From an uncultured Eubacteriales bacterium (GTDB taxonomy: Bacteria; Bacillota; Clostridia; Oscillospirales; Acutalibacteraceae): 5,109 nt of DNA. The notes beneath the pieces were generated by a model, which saw only the letters and a list, made by a program, of their open reading frames with translations, was not told where the DNA came from and did not search any database. Below, in pieces: positions 1 to 5,108 of the stretch. The translations under genes were made by a program, and so were the position numbers. The DNA is taken from the NCBI GenBank assembly GCA_934667575.1, contig CAKUME010000101.1:1-5109 (forward strand), in the 5' to 3' direction. Every line of letters begins with the position of its first letter. The first letter of the stretch is position 1.

Positions 1-1
1 G

Positions 2-523
2 CTGCAGGCATATCCGATCCAAGGGGGCGAATCGCGCATTCCGCTTTTTTCGGAGGTGCTCGCGGAGCTGGACGGCGCGCCCGTGGTCGTTGAGCTCAAA
101 AGCTACGGCTCCAACGGCGACACCTCGCTGTGCGAAGCGGCGTGGCCGCTGCTGGCGGCCTACAAAGGGCCGATCTGTGTGGAATCCTTTAACCCGCTGA
201 TGCTGCGCTGGTTCCGCCGGCATCACCCGGAGATGCGCCGGGGCATTTTGGCCATGCATTACCGCGATGAAGTCGCGCCCGCGCTGCGCGTGCCGCTTTC
301 TGCGCTGCTCACCAATTGCCTCACCCGGCCGGATTTTGTCGCCTATCGCATTGCCGACGGGCGGGCGCTGTCGCTGCGGCTTTGCCGCCGCATGGGCGCA
401 GCAACGCTCGGCTGGACGGCGGAATCCCCCGCCGACGCCGCCCGCGCGCAGGCGCTGGGGTTTGACAACGTGATTTTTGAGCAGTACGACCCGCGCACAT
501 TGAACACCGCAAAGCCGGAATAA
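2..523 (+). CDS. Glycerophosphodiester phosphodiesterase, C-terminal part (5' end outside window)
   Basis: This is the end of a GDPD-family enzyme, which hydrolyses glycerophosphodiesters to sn-glycerol 3-phosphate and an alcohol. The frame is open from base 2 to TAA at 521-523, giving 173 residues; bacterial single-domain members have about 240-260, so roughly 70-80 N-terminal residues, including the HRG motif, are missing. What is seen: a segment resembling the family's 'IPTLEEVL' region (here IPLFSEVL), then VVVELKS, whose Glu belongs to the family's metal site. Next comes the strand CVESFNPLMLRWFRR, typical of GDPD barrels, and a C-terminal GWTAESPADAARAQALGFDN segment like the usual end of the barrel. 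No signal peptide can be judged because the start is absent. The GTG at 56 lies inside the conserved domain and is not the true start. No U-rich terminator follows. The next gene has its own promoter, so the two are probably separate units. The family call is firm; the substrate is unknown. Confidence 0.9.
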   Translation: MQAYPIQGGESRIPLFSEVLAELDGAPVVVELKSYGSNGDTSLCEAAWPLLAAYKGPICVESFNPLMLRWFRRHHPEMRRGILAMHYRDEVAPALRVPLSALLTNCLTRPDFVAYRIADGRALSLRLCRRMGAATLGWTAESPADAARAQALGFDNVIFEQYDPRTLNTAKPE

Positions 524-527
524 TCCC

Positions 528-560
528 CCGCATCCCGCGCGTTGGGCTTGCAGGATGCGG
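528..560. repeat. Inverted repeat (8-bp perfect arms) overlapping the azlC promoter
   Basis: CCGCATCC at 528-535 is exactly reverse-complementary to GGATGCGG at 553-560, with 17 bases between. The right arm starts on the last base of the proposed -35 box and fills part of the -35/-10 spacer. It could be an operator for a dimeric regulator. It could also be an RNA hairpin at the end of the upstream phosphodiesterase transcript. No U-run follows on the plus strand (the next bases are AAATATG), so it is not a canonical intrinsic terminator. The symmetry is seen directly; the role is inferred. Confidence 0.5.
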
Positions 561-576
561 AAATATGTGCTACAAT
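548..576 (+). promoter_or_regulatory. Extended -10 promoter for azlCD
   Basis: The -35 box is TTGCAG (548-553, 3 of 6 to consensus). After a 17-base spacer the -10 box is TACAAT (571-576, 5 of 6), preceded by TG at 568-569, giving an extended -10 element (TGC-TACAAT). Transcription should start near 583, leaving a leader of about 40 bases before the azlC ATG at 623. The leader is too short for a riboswitch or T-box, so any control is more likely at the promoter, where an inverted repeat sits. No experimental start is known. Confidence 0.65.
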
Positions 577-622
577 AAATTCCGGTTGTCATTGTTTACG
601 GAAAAGCGGTGCAAAAATCTCG

Positions 623-1372
623 ATGAAAACATTTGAAAAAACGCTGCGCGACGCATTTGTCTGCTCGCTGCCGGTCATGGCCAGCTATCTGCTGCTGGGC
701 GTGGGGTTCGGCGTGGTGGCGCACGCCAACGGCCTCGGCGTGGGCTGGGCCGCGGCGATGAGCCTGTTTATCTACACCGGCGCCATGCAGTATGTCACCA
801 TCGACCTGATCGCCGCCGGCGCGTCGCTCCTGTCGGCCGCGCTGATGACGGTTGCGGTCAGCGCGCGCCATGTGGTGTACGGCCTGTCGATGCTGGGGCG
901 CTACCGCGGCACGGGGCCACGCAAGCCCTATTTGATCTTCGGCCTGACCGACGAAACCTACTCCATGCTGGTGAGCGCCCCTGCGCGCAGCGACGGCGGG
1001 CGGTTTGACTTTTGGGTCACGCTGCTCACTCCGCTCTCTTGGGTGAGCGGCACGGCGGCGGGCGCGCTTGTGGGCGAGGTGCTGCCGTTTTCCACCGAGG
1101 GCATCGACTTTGCAATGACGGCGCTGTATGTGACCGCATTTGTGAACCAGTGGATGGCCGCCAACGCGCAGGCCAGGCAGGCGGACACGCGGCTGCCGGG
1201 CGCAAAAGGTTTTTGGGCGCGGCACTATAACGCGCTGTGGGGCACGGCGGCGGCCATGGTCTGCCTGCTGGTGTTCGGGCCGTCCAAGTTCATCATTCCC
1301 GCGCTGGCACTCATTACCGCGGGGCTGTTTGGCGCATCGACGCTGCGCCGCGCCAAGGAGGTGCAGCCGTGA
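623..1372 (+). CDS. azlC: AzlC family protein: branched-chain amino acid exporter, large subunit
   Basis: This is a 249-residue polytopic membrane protein of the AzlC family, known from azaleucine resistance in Bacillus subtilis and equivalent to BrnF of Corynebacterium. It acts with an AzlD partner to export branched-chain amino acids. Family features seen: a first hydrophobic segment with LP and GVGFG (about residues 15-32), LFIYTGAMQYV (48-58) matching the family's 'FAGSAQF' region, and AVSARHVVYGLS (78-89) matching 'NLRHxLYG'. GLTDETY follows at 107-113, then further hydrophobic segments near 131-152, 161-178, 205-219 and 222-238. The length is usual for the family. ATG 623 is chosen because it begins the family's N-terminus (MKTFEKTLRDAF) and lies about 40 bases past the predicted transcription start; an in-frame TTG at 542 lies inside the promoter region. 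The Shine-Dalgarno sequence is weak (GGAAAAG, 600-606, rather far). The stop overlaps the azlD start by 4 bases, implying translational coupling. Substrate is inferred from family. Confidence 0.93.
   Translation: MKTFEKTLRDAFVCSLPVMASYLLLGVGFGVVAHANGLGVGWAAAMSLFIYTGAMQYVTIDLIAAGASLLSAALMTVAVSARHVVYGLSMLGRYRGTGPRKPYLIFGLTDETYSMLVSAPARSDGGRFDFWVTLLTPLSWVSGTAAGALVGEVLPFSTEGIDFAMTALYVTAFVNQWMAANAQARQADTRLPGAKGFWARHYNALWGTAAAMVCLLVFGPSKFIIPALALITAGLFGASTLRRAKEVQP
1355..1361 (+). promoter_or_regulatory. Strong ribosome binding site deciding the azlD GTG start
   Basis: AAGGAGG lies inside the last codons of azlC, 7 bases before GTG 1369. It fixes azlD initiation at this GTG rather than at the ATG at 1237, 132 bases upstream, which is buried in azlC and gives a non-family N-terminal extension. 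Confidence 0.85.
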
Positions 1373-1740
1373 ACGCATCCGTTTCGCCGATCTATGTTGG
1401 TGCAATGATCGCTGTGGTGGCGGCCGTGACGGCGCTGCTGCGGTTTTTGCCGTTCTGGGCATTCGGCGGCAAGCGCCCGGTGCCGCGCGCGGTGGCCACG
1501 GTGTCCAACGCGCTGCCCCCGGCGGTGATGGGGCTGCTGATCGTGTACTGCCTGCGCAATTTGTCGTTTGCACGCACACTCACGCTCCATTTCGGCACGG
1601 CGGCGCTCACCGTGCCGGAGATTGCTCCCGCGCTGCTGTGCATTGCGGTGGTCGCGGCGCTGCAGGTGTGGCACAAAAACACCGTGCTCAGCGTGTTCGC
1701 GGGCACCCTGCTCTATATGCTGCTGATCCAGCGGGCATAA
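1369..1740 (+). CDS. azlD: AzlD family protein: branched-chain amino acid exporter, small subunit
   Basis: This 123-residue small membrane protein follows azlC with a GTGA overlap, the classic azlC-azlD arrangement. AzlD (BrnE in Corynebacterium) is the obligate small partner in branched-chain amino acid export. Hydrophobic segments lie at about residues 8-31, 44-63, 85-100 and 105-120. Family-like features include TALLRFLPFW (21-30), a basic patch KRPVPR (35-40), NALPPAVMGLLIVYCL (47-62), and a C-terminal WHKNTVLSVFAGTLLYMLL in which H102 and the GTxxY pattern are typical. The length is close to the family's 100-120 residues. The start is the GTG at 1369, with a near-perfect ribosome binding site 7 bases upstream. 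A strong hairpin terminator begins right after the stop, so the operon has only these two genes. No regulator gene of the Lrp/AsnC type is visible beside it. Confidence 0.92.
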   Translation: MNASVSPIYVGAMIAVVAAVTALLRFLPFWAFGGKRPVPRAVATVSNALPPAVMGLLIVYCLRNLSFARTLTLHFGTAALTVPEIAPALLCIAVVAALQVWHKNTVLSVFAGTLLYMLLIQRA

Positions 1741-1741
1741 A

Positions 1742-1780
1742 AAAACGCGCCGTCCGAACAAAATCGGCGGCGCGTTTTCT
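1742..1780 (+). terminator. Intrinsic terminator after azlCD
   Basis: AAAACGCGCCG (1742-1752) pairs perfectly with CGGCGCGTTTT (1768-1778). Inside, CCG 1754-1756 can pair with CGG 1765-1767. The GC-rich stem ends in a run of four T, and it starts two bases after the azlD stop codon. Because the stem's other foot is A-rich, it may also act weakly on the opposite strand. Confidence 0.85.
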
Positions 1781-1810
1781 GCCGTGCAGGCATTTCGGCG
1801 CCGATATGGC

Positions 1811-1839
1811 TTGCAATCTGCGCGCCGGTATGATATACT
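1811..1839 (+). promoter_or_regulatory. Extended -10 promoter for the 315-residue membrane protein gene
   Basis: TTGCAA (1811-1816) is followed after exactly 17 bases by TATACT (1834-1839, 5 of 6 to consensus), with TG at 1831-1832 giving an extended -10 element. The predicted transcription start is near 1846, giving a leader of about 23 bases to ATG 1869. The box lies just after the azlCD terminator, so the downstream gene is its own unit. Confidence 0.7.
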
Positions 1840-1868
1840 CAAAATAAAAAAGACGAAGGATGATTGCA

Positions 1869-2816
1869 ATGCGAAACTTGACCATTCAGCGAGCCAAGTG
1901 CTTTGTGGGCTGTGCGGCAAAGGTGAAAATTTATATTGAAAGCACGCAGCCCGAAACCACCATCAACGGCGTGCCGGTGCAGCTGCTCGGCACGCTCAAA
2001 AACGGCGAGGAGCAGAGCTTTTTTATTCCGGAGGAACCGGTGCGCGTGTTTGCGGCGTTCGATTCGCTCTCCCGCAACTACTGCAACGACTTTGTGCCGC
2101 TGCCCGCCGGCAGCGAACCGGTGTTTTTGAGCGGACGCCCGCATTTCAGTCTGGCTTCGGGCAACGCGTTCCGCTTCGACAATGTGACCGACCCCGCCGT
2201 GCTTGCGGCGCGGAAGCAGAACAAGCGCAGCGGCGCCGGGGTGCTGGGCATTGTGTTTGCGGTGGGCATCGCGGCGGGCATTGCCTTCTCGGGGGTAAAA
2301 GCGCTGGTGAAGTTTGCCGCGCAGCCCAAGCCGGAGCGGCCCGCGTCCTCGGCGCAGGAGGCGTCATCGTCGGCGCAGAGCACCGCACCGGTGGACGCCG
2401 CGCCGCAGCCGGCCACGTTTGAAGCCGACGGCCTGACGCTCACGCTCACCGACGCGTTTGAAAAGCAGGACGCGGCGCAGTTCACGCTGTGCTACGCGAC
2501 CGACCGCGTGCTGGTGCTCGCGCTGCGCGATGCGTTTGCCGACACCGAAGGGCTGAGCGACTATACATTGGCCGACTACGCCGAGCTGGTGCGCCAAAAC
2601 ACCTGCGACGATTCCGTTCCGCTGGAGCAGGACGGCACGCTGCCGTATTTTGAATATGAATACACCGACGACGGCGGCACGACCTACGACTACTTCACGG
2701 CGATGTATCAAGGCACCGATGCGTTCTGGATCGTGCAGTTCGTGGCGACCGCCGACGATTACGACGCGTTCCGCCCGCAGTTTGTGGAATGGGCGCACGC
2801 CGCCGCAGTAAAATAA
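1869..2816 (+). CDS. Single-pass membrane protein of unknown function with N- and C-terminal globular domains
   Basis: The function is not recognised. The 315 residues divide into four parts. A soluble N-terminal region (1-118) contains two cysteines, C11 and C15, and a beta-strand-like stretch from KVKIYIES onward. One transmembrane helix spans about 123-147, preceded by the basic RKQNKRSG. A Ser/Ala/Gln/Pro-rich linker covers about 150-183. An acidic, aromatic C-terminal domain (187-315) has cysteines C208 and C246. The positive-inside rule places the N-terminus in the cytoplasm and the C-terminal domain outside, where the two cysteines might form a disulfide. Beginning LTLTLTDAF, the outer domain is reminiscent of small alpha/beta domains of the PsbP/Mog1 type, but this is only an impression. 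ATG 1869 is preferred over ATG 1860 because GAAGGA (1855-1860) lies 8 bases upstream of 1869 and overlaps 1860. The gene has its own promoter and faces a convergent neighbour. The N-terminal region resembles a domain I associate with clostridial hypothetical proteins; no name can be given. Confidence 0.85.
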   Translation: MRNLTIQRAKCFVGCAAKVKIYIESTQPETTINGVPVQLLGTLKNGEEQSFFIPEEPVRVFAAFDSLSRNYCNDFVPLPAGSEPVFLSGRPHFSLASGNAFRFDNVTDPAVLAARKQNKRSGAGVLGIVFAVGIAAGIAFSGVKALVKFAAQPKPERPASSAQEASSSAQSTAPVDAAPQPATFEADGLTLTLTDAFEKQDAAQFTLCYATDRVLVLALRDAFADTEGLSDYTLADYAELVRQNTCDDSVPLEQDGTLPYFEYEYTDDGGTTYDYFTAMYQGTDAFWIVQFVATADDYDAFRPQFVEWAHAAAVK

Positions 2817-2840
2817 GCGTTTCCCGCACAAAAAGACAAA

Positions 2841-2890
2841 AAAATGACCGCCGCCCCGGCGCAGGAATCTGCCGGAGCGGCGGTCGTGTC
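2841..2890. terminator. Convergent intrinsic terminator, strongest for the minus-strand gene
   Basis: GACCGCCGC (2846-2854) pairs with GCGGCGGTC (2877-2885). After one C-A mismatch, CCGGC (2856-2860) pairs with GCCGG (2871-2875), closing a 10-base loop. On the minus strand the stem is followed by ATTTTTTTGTCTTTTTG, an excellent U-tract for the alcohol dehydrogenase transcript. On the plus strand it is followed only by GTGTCTTATTTC, a weaker tail, so it may also end the membrane-protein transcript with lower efficiency. Confidence 0.85.
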
Positions 2891-2900
2891 TTATTTCAAT

Positions 2901-2931
2901 CTCCGCGTCCCACGCAGGGGCGCGCGCGGAG
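2901..2931. repeat. Second inverted repeat in the convergent intergenic region
   Basis: CTCCGCG (2901-2907) pairs with CGCGGAG (2925-2931) across a 17-base GC-rich loop. It lies between the alcohol dehydrogenase stop (2953) and the main terminator. It has no T-run on either side. It might protect the 3' end of the transcript or assist termination; it could also be chance in GC-rich DNA. Confidence 0.35.
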
Positions 2932-2952
2932 GGCAAAAGGAATGAGCCGCGC

Positions 2953-4158
2953 TCAATCGAACAGCGCGCGGTAGATGCGCAGCTCGTCGTCCGCCGTGAC
3001 CGCGCGGCGCGTGTTGGCCGGGCTGCCGCTGGCCAGCGCGTCGGCGGCCATTTTTTCTGCATGGGCCAGAAAATCCGCCCGGTCAATGCCGTATTGCGCC
3101 AGCGTGGGCACCTCGCACACGGTGCAAAGCTCCCCCAGCGCCCGCACGAACGCGGCGGCCGCCGCGGCATCGGAATCGCTGCCTGCGGCCGCGTCCACCG
3201 CACGCCCGAGTGCCGCAAACCGCGCCTGCGCTTCGGGGTCGGCCTGCGCCGGATCCGCCACCCCTGCGGCAAACGCCATGCAGCGGGGCAGCAGCATCGC
3301 GTTCGACAGCCCGTGCGGCACATGATAGAGCGCGCCAATGGGGCGGCTCATGCCGTGCACAATGGTCACGGACGAATTGTTGATCGCAATGCCCGCTTCG
3401 AGCGCGGCCGAAGCCATTTCGCTGCGCGCGCGGGCGGCTTCTTCGGCCGGCACCGCACCCGCGGCCGCACTGCGGTAGGCCACCGGCAGCCAGCGGAAAA
3501 TGCGCGTGACCACCGACACGCAAAGCGCATCGGTGAGCGGCTGCGCGCGGCGGGAGGTGTAGGCCTCCACCGCATGGGTGAGCGCATCGAGCCCGGTGGC
3601 CGCCGTGACCGACTTGGGCGCGTCGGCGCCCAGCGCGCCGTCCACCACCGCAATATCCGGCAGCAGGCACGCGCCCTTGAGCAGCATTTTGATGTTGCGT
3701 GCGGTGTCGGTGATCACCGTGAACTGCGTGGCCTCGGAGCCGGTGCCCGCCGTGGTGGGAATGGCGATCATGGGCGGCAGCGGCAGGTCGATGGTCCGGC
3801 CGTAGTAATCGCACACGTTTCGCCCGCTCGCCGCAGTCACGGCAATGGCTTTCATCGAATCGATCGGGCTGCCCCCGCCCATGGCGATCAAAAAGTCGCA
3901 GCCCGCGTCGCGGTAGGCCTGCGCGCCCGCCGCAATCATCGTGTCGTCCGGCTCGCCGGTAATGCCGTCGAACACGGCGTAGTCCACCTGCTGCGCCGCA
4001 AGCAGCGCTTCGAGCCGATGAAACGCTTCGAGCTGCCGCACATGGCGCCCGGTGACGATCAGCGCCCGTTTGCCGCACGCCCCCACGCGCGTCCCCAGCA
4101 GCTCCAGCGCGTTGGTGCCGGACAAAATGAGTTTGGGGATGAAAAATGCCTGTGCCAA
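2953..4158 (-). CDS. Iron-containing (group III) alcohol dehydrogenase
   Basis: This NAD(P)-dependent, metal-containing cytosolic enzyme interconverts an alcohol or aldehyde/ketone pair; its substrate cannot be told from sequence. From the TTG start it has 401 residues, slightly above the usual 380-390. Seen in order: the N-terminal AFFIPKLILSG, GGGSPID for the nucleotide (94-100), TTAGTGSEAT (135-144), and GLDALTHAVEAYTS (189-202) with metal ligands D191 and H195. HGMSRPIGALYHVPHG follows, with ligands H268 and H282. In FucO-type members the residue four after the third ligand is His; here it is Arg 272, possibly a subfamily trait. The extra length falls partly in an Ala/Glu-rich loop between H195 and H268 and partly in an Ala-rich stretch near 329-336. 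TTG 4158 is chosen because AAGGAG lies 9 bases upstream and the family N-terminus begins there. ATG 4188 lacks a good site and sits about 6 bases from the predicted transcript start, while ATG 4215 lies within the promoter. It ends at the convergent terminator. Confidence 0.95.
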   Translation of the reverse strand: MAQAFFIPKLILSGTNALELLGTRVGACGKRALIVTGRHVRQLEAFHRLEALLAAQQVDYAVFDGITGEPDDTMIAAGAQAYRDAGCDFLIAMGGGSPIDSMKAIAVTAASGRNVCDYYGRTIDLPLPPMIAIPTTAGTGSEATQFTVITDTARNIKMLLKGACLLPDIAVVDGALGADAPKSVTAATGLDALTHAVEAYTSRRAQPLTDALCVSVVTRIFRWLPVAYRSAAAGAVPAEEAARARSEMASAALEAGIAINNSSVTIVHGMSRPIGALYHVPHGLSNAMLLPRCMAFAAGVADPAQADPEAQARFAALGRAVDAAAGSDSDAAAAAAFVRALGELCTVCEVPTLAQYGIDRADFLAHAEKMAADALASGSPANTRRAVTADDELRIYRALFD

Positions 4159-4167
4159 TGAAATCCG

Positions 4168-4173
4168 CTCCTT
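4168..4173 (-). promoter_or_regulatory. Ribosome binding site deciding the TTG start of the alcohol dehydrogenase
   Basis: On the minus strand AAGGAG (4173 down to 4168) lies 9 bases before TTG 4158. It is the only good Shine-Dalgarno sequence near the N-terminus, and it lies downstream of both in-frame ATG codons (4215 and 4188). Confidence 0.75.
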
Positions 4174-4200
4174 TTGTGTGATTTGCATCTTGCATGGATT

Positions 4201-4229
4201 ATCATACCATACCAAACGAAAAAATCCAA
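4201..4229 (-). promoter_or_regulatory. Extended -10 promoter for the alcohol dehydrogenase gene
   Basis: Read on the minus strand, TTGGAT (4229-4224) is followed after 17 bases by TATGAT (4206-4201, 5 of 6 to consensus), with TG two bases before it giving an extended -10. Transcription should begin near 4194, about 36 bases before the TTG start. It lies in the 81-base gap after the M20 remnant, so the dehydrogenase can be expressed independently of the genes to its right. Confidence 0.7.
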
Positions 4230-4239
4230 CCCCCGGCGC

Positions 4240-4611
4240 TTAATCTTTGTCCGCCTTCAGCACCGCGTTGAGCATCACGGTGGCGCCCTCGGTGCAGTGC
4301 TTCACCGAAGAAAACTCCGGCTCGCAGTGCGAAAGGCCGTCCTTCGACTGAACAAAAATCATCGTGGTGGGCAGCATATAGGACGCAAACTGGGCGTTGG
4401 GGGCGGAGCCGGGCAGCGTGGCATACATATTGGCTACGTCGTCGGTTTCAATCACGGCGCCGATCGCGGTCATGCGGCGCACGAACTCATTGCGCGCCTG
4501 AATGGCTGCGGGCGACAACGAATAGCGGGTGATGCCGCCGTGGCCGGCGTCGCCAAACTTCGAAAAAGTGGAGATTTTATCCTGCATACGCGCTTCGCTG
4601 CAAGCGTACAT
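4240..4611 (-). pseudogene. Internally deleted M20-family N-carbamoyl-amino-acid hydrolase/amidase remnant
   Basis: This open frame of 123 codons looks like the two ends of one much longer enzyme. Residues 1-72 match the N-terminus of M20 Zn-dependent hydrolases of the HyuC/AmaB/beta-ureidopropionase group: FSKFGDAGHGGITRYSLS (16-33), then IQARNEFVRRM, then VANMYATLPGSAPN (59-72). Residues 73-123 match their C-terminus: YMLPTTMIFVQSKDGLSH (78-95), then a Ga-vLl-like final helix. Family members have about 400-420 residues, so around 280-300 are missing at about 4390-4404. Lost are the GSHxDxV metal motif, the bridging Asp, the catalytic/metal Glu pair, the central His and the dimerisation domain; only the C-terminal His (H95) remains. 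Hydrolase activity is therefore not expected. The start at 4611 is chosen by AAAGGA 9 bases upstream and by family alignment; a longer frame to 4701 adds a non-family extension. There is no frameshift or stop at the join, so the loss was in frame or recent, or it is an assembly collapse. Family assignment is from remembered motifs. Confidence 0.75.
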
Positions 4612-4620
4612 AACGATCAA

Positions 4621-4626
4621 TCCTTT
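4621..4626 (-). promoter_or_regulatory. Ribosome binding site of the M20 remnant
   Basis: AAAGGA on the minus strand (4626-4621) sits 9 bases before ATG 4611. It shows that translation initiation signals of the deleted gene are still intact. Confidence 0.65.
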
Positions 4627-4658
4627 CATTATCGATTCAAATCCATGTTTTTTCGGGC

Positions 4659-5048
4659 TCAGTCCGCATTGGGGCGGCGCGCGCCCTCGAGCAGAAGCCA
4701 CACGTCGCTCGCCGAAACGCGGAACGCGGCGGACTCGGTTTCGTCGGCGGTTTCAAAAATCAGCATGAACTGACCGTCCCAGTCGGACACCGTGGCGCCG
4801 GTGATGCGCGAGCGCACGCCGAGCTTTTGCTCAAACTCCGCGCGCGGGCGGGTGAAGCCGTAGATCACGCCGCCCCACGGCACGGAAAAGCTCAGCTTTT
4901 TCACGCTTTCGGGCTTCAGGTGAAATTCCAGCGGAATTTCGGAAACGCCGCAGGGCAAATGCCGCAGCTTTTGCGGAATCAGCCGCGTGCGGTCGGCGCT
5001 GAGGTAATCAAACAAATTGCCGTCGCGCGTGTTGCGGTAATGATCCAT
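4659..5048 (-). CDS. Conserved-looking hypothetical protein, 129 residues
   Basis: I do not recognise this protein. It is predicted to be soluble: there is no signal peptide and no membrane segment. The sequence is rich in alternating hydrophobic residues suggesting beta strands, for example KKLSFSVPWGGVIYGF (50-65), TGATVSDWDGQFMLIFET (83-100) and ESAAFRVSASDVWLLLEG (105-122). It has one cysteine (C33) and several aromatics. Support for it being real: ATG 5048 is preceded by GGAG with 5 bases of spacing, within a purine-rich GGGGGAGGCGGAG stretch. The gene starts 18 bases after the stop of the frame entering from the right, and it shares strand with the genes to its left. The gap to the M20 remnant is 47 bases with no terminator, so the three may be co-transcribed. 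The repeated beta pattern could suit a small barrel or a ligand- or partner-binding domain, but no function can be claimed. Confidence 0.7.
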   Translation of the reverse strand: MDHYRNTRDGNLFDYLSADRTRLIPQKLRHLPCGVSEIPLEFHLKPESVKKLSFSVPWGGVIYGFTRPRAEFEQKLGVRSRITGATVSDWDGQFMLIFETADETESAAFRVSASDVWLLLEGARRPNAD

Positions 5049-5066
5049 GCTTGCTCCGCCTCCCCC

Positions 5067-5108
5067 TTACCCGATCATCCGGTCGGCCAAATCGAGCACT
5101 TCGTGCGG
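5067..5108 (-). CDS. C-terminal end of an unidentified gene entering from the right edge
   Basis: The minus strand reads PHEVLDLADRMIG and then TAA (5069-5067), continuing off the window. The composition (an amphipathic helix with a charged/hydrophobic pattern) and the tight 18-base spacing to the next ATG, which carries a ribosome binding site, suggest a real gene end in an operon. Thirteen residues are too few for a family call. Confidence 0.45.
   Translation of the reverse strand, partial: PHEVLDLADRMIG

Noticed and set aside
577..622. Possible riboswitch or T-box leader ahead of azlC
   Set aside because: The predicted leader is only about 40 bases, with no conserved T-box or aptamer sequence and no terminator hairpin.
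596..1579. Long minus-strand open frame (327 codons) opposite azlC and azlD
   Set aside because: It is Arg/His/Gln/Ala-rich, has no recognisable domain and crosses the azlC/azlD boundary. It is the expected antisense shadow of GC-rich coding sequence.
1225..1920. Minus-strand 231-codon frame over azlD and the following intergenic region
   Set aside because: It spans a terminator and a promoter of plus-strand genes and its product has no domain-like pattern.
2364..3338. Minus-strand 324-codon frame bridging the alcohol dehydrogenase 3' part and the membrane-protein gene
   Set aside because: It runs through the convergent terminator and encodes an Arg-rich sequence with no family features.
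3061..4161. Long plus-strand open frame (366 codons) opposite the alcohol dehydrogenase
   Set aside because: The composition is extreme in Arg, Gly and His and it lies wholly antisense to a clear enzyme, so it is a GC-driven shadow.
3083..4195. Minus-strand 370-codon frame offset within the alcohol dehydrogenase
   Set aside because: It is the same strand in another frame, with Arg/Gly/Ala-rich low-complexity translation. The motif-bearing frame is the dehydrogenase.
4194..4213. Short ATGG...CCAT symmetry around the alcohol dehydrogenase -10 region
   Set aside because: The arms are only four bases long, too short to call an operator in AT-rich promoter DNA.
4612..4701. N-terminal extension of the M20 remnant to ATG 4701
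   Set aside because: The extra 30 residues overlap the end of the 129-residue gene, do not resemble the M20 N-terminus, and the ribosome binding site points to 4611.
4174..4773. Plus-strand 199-codon frame opposite the M20 remnant
   Set aside because: It is Arg/His/Gly-rich and antisense to a frame carrying clear M20 motifs.
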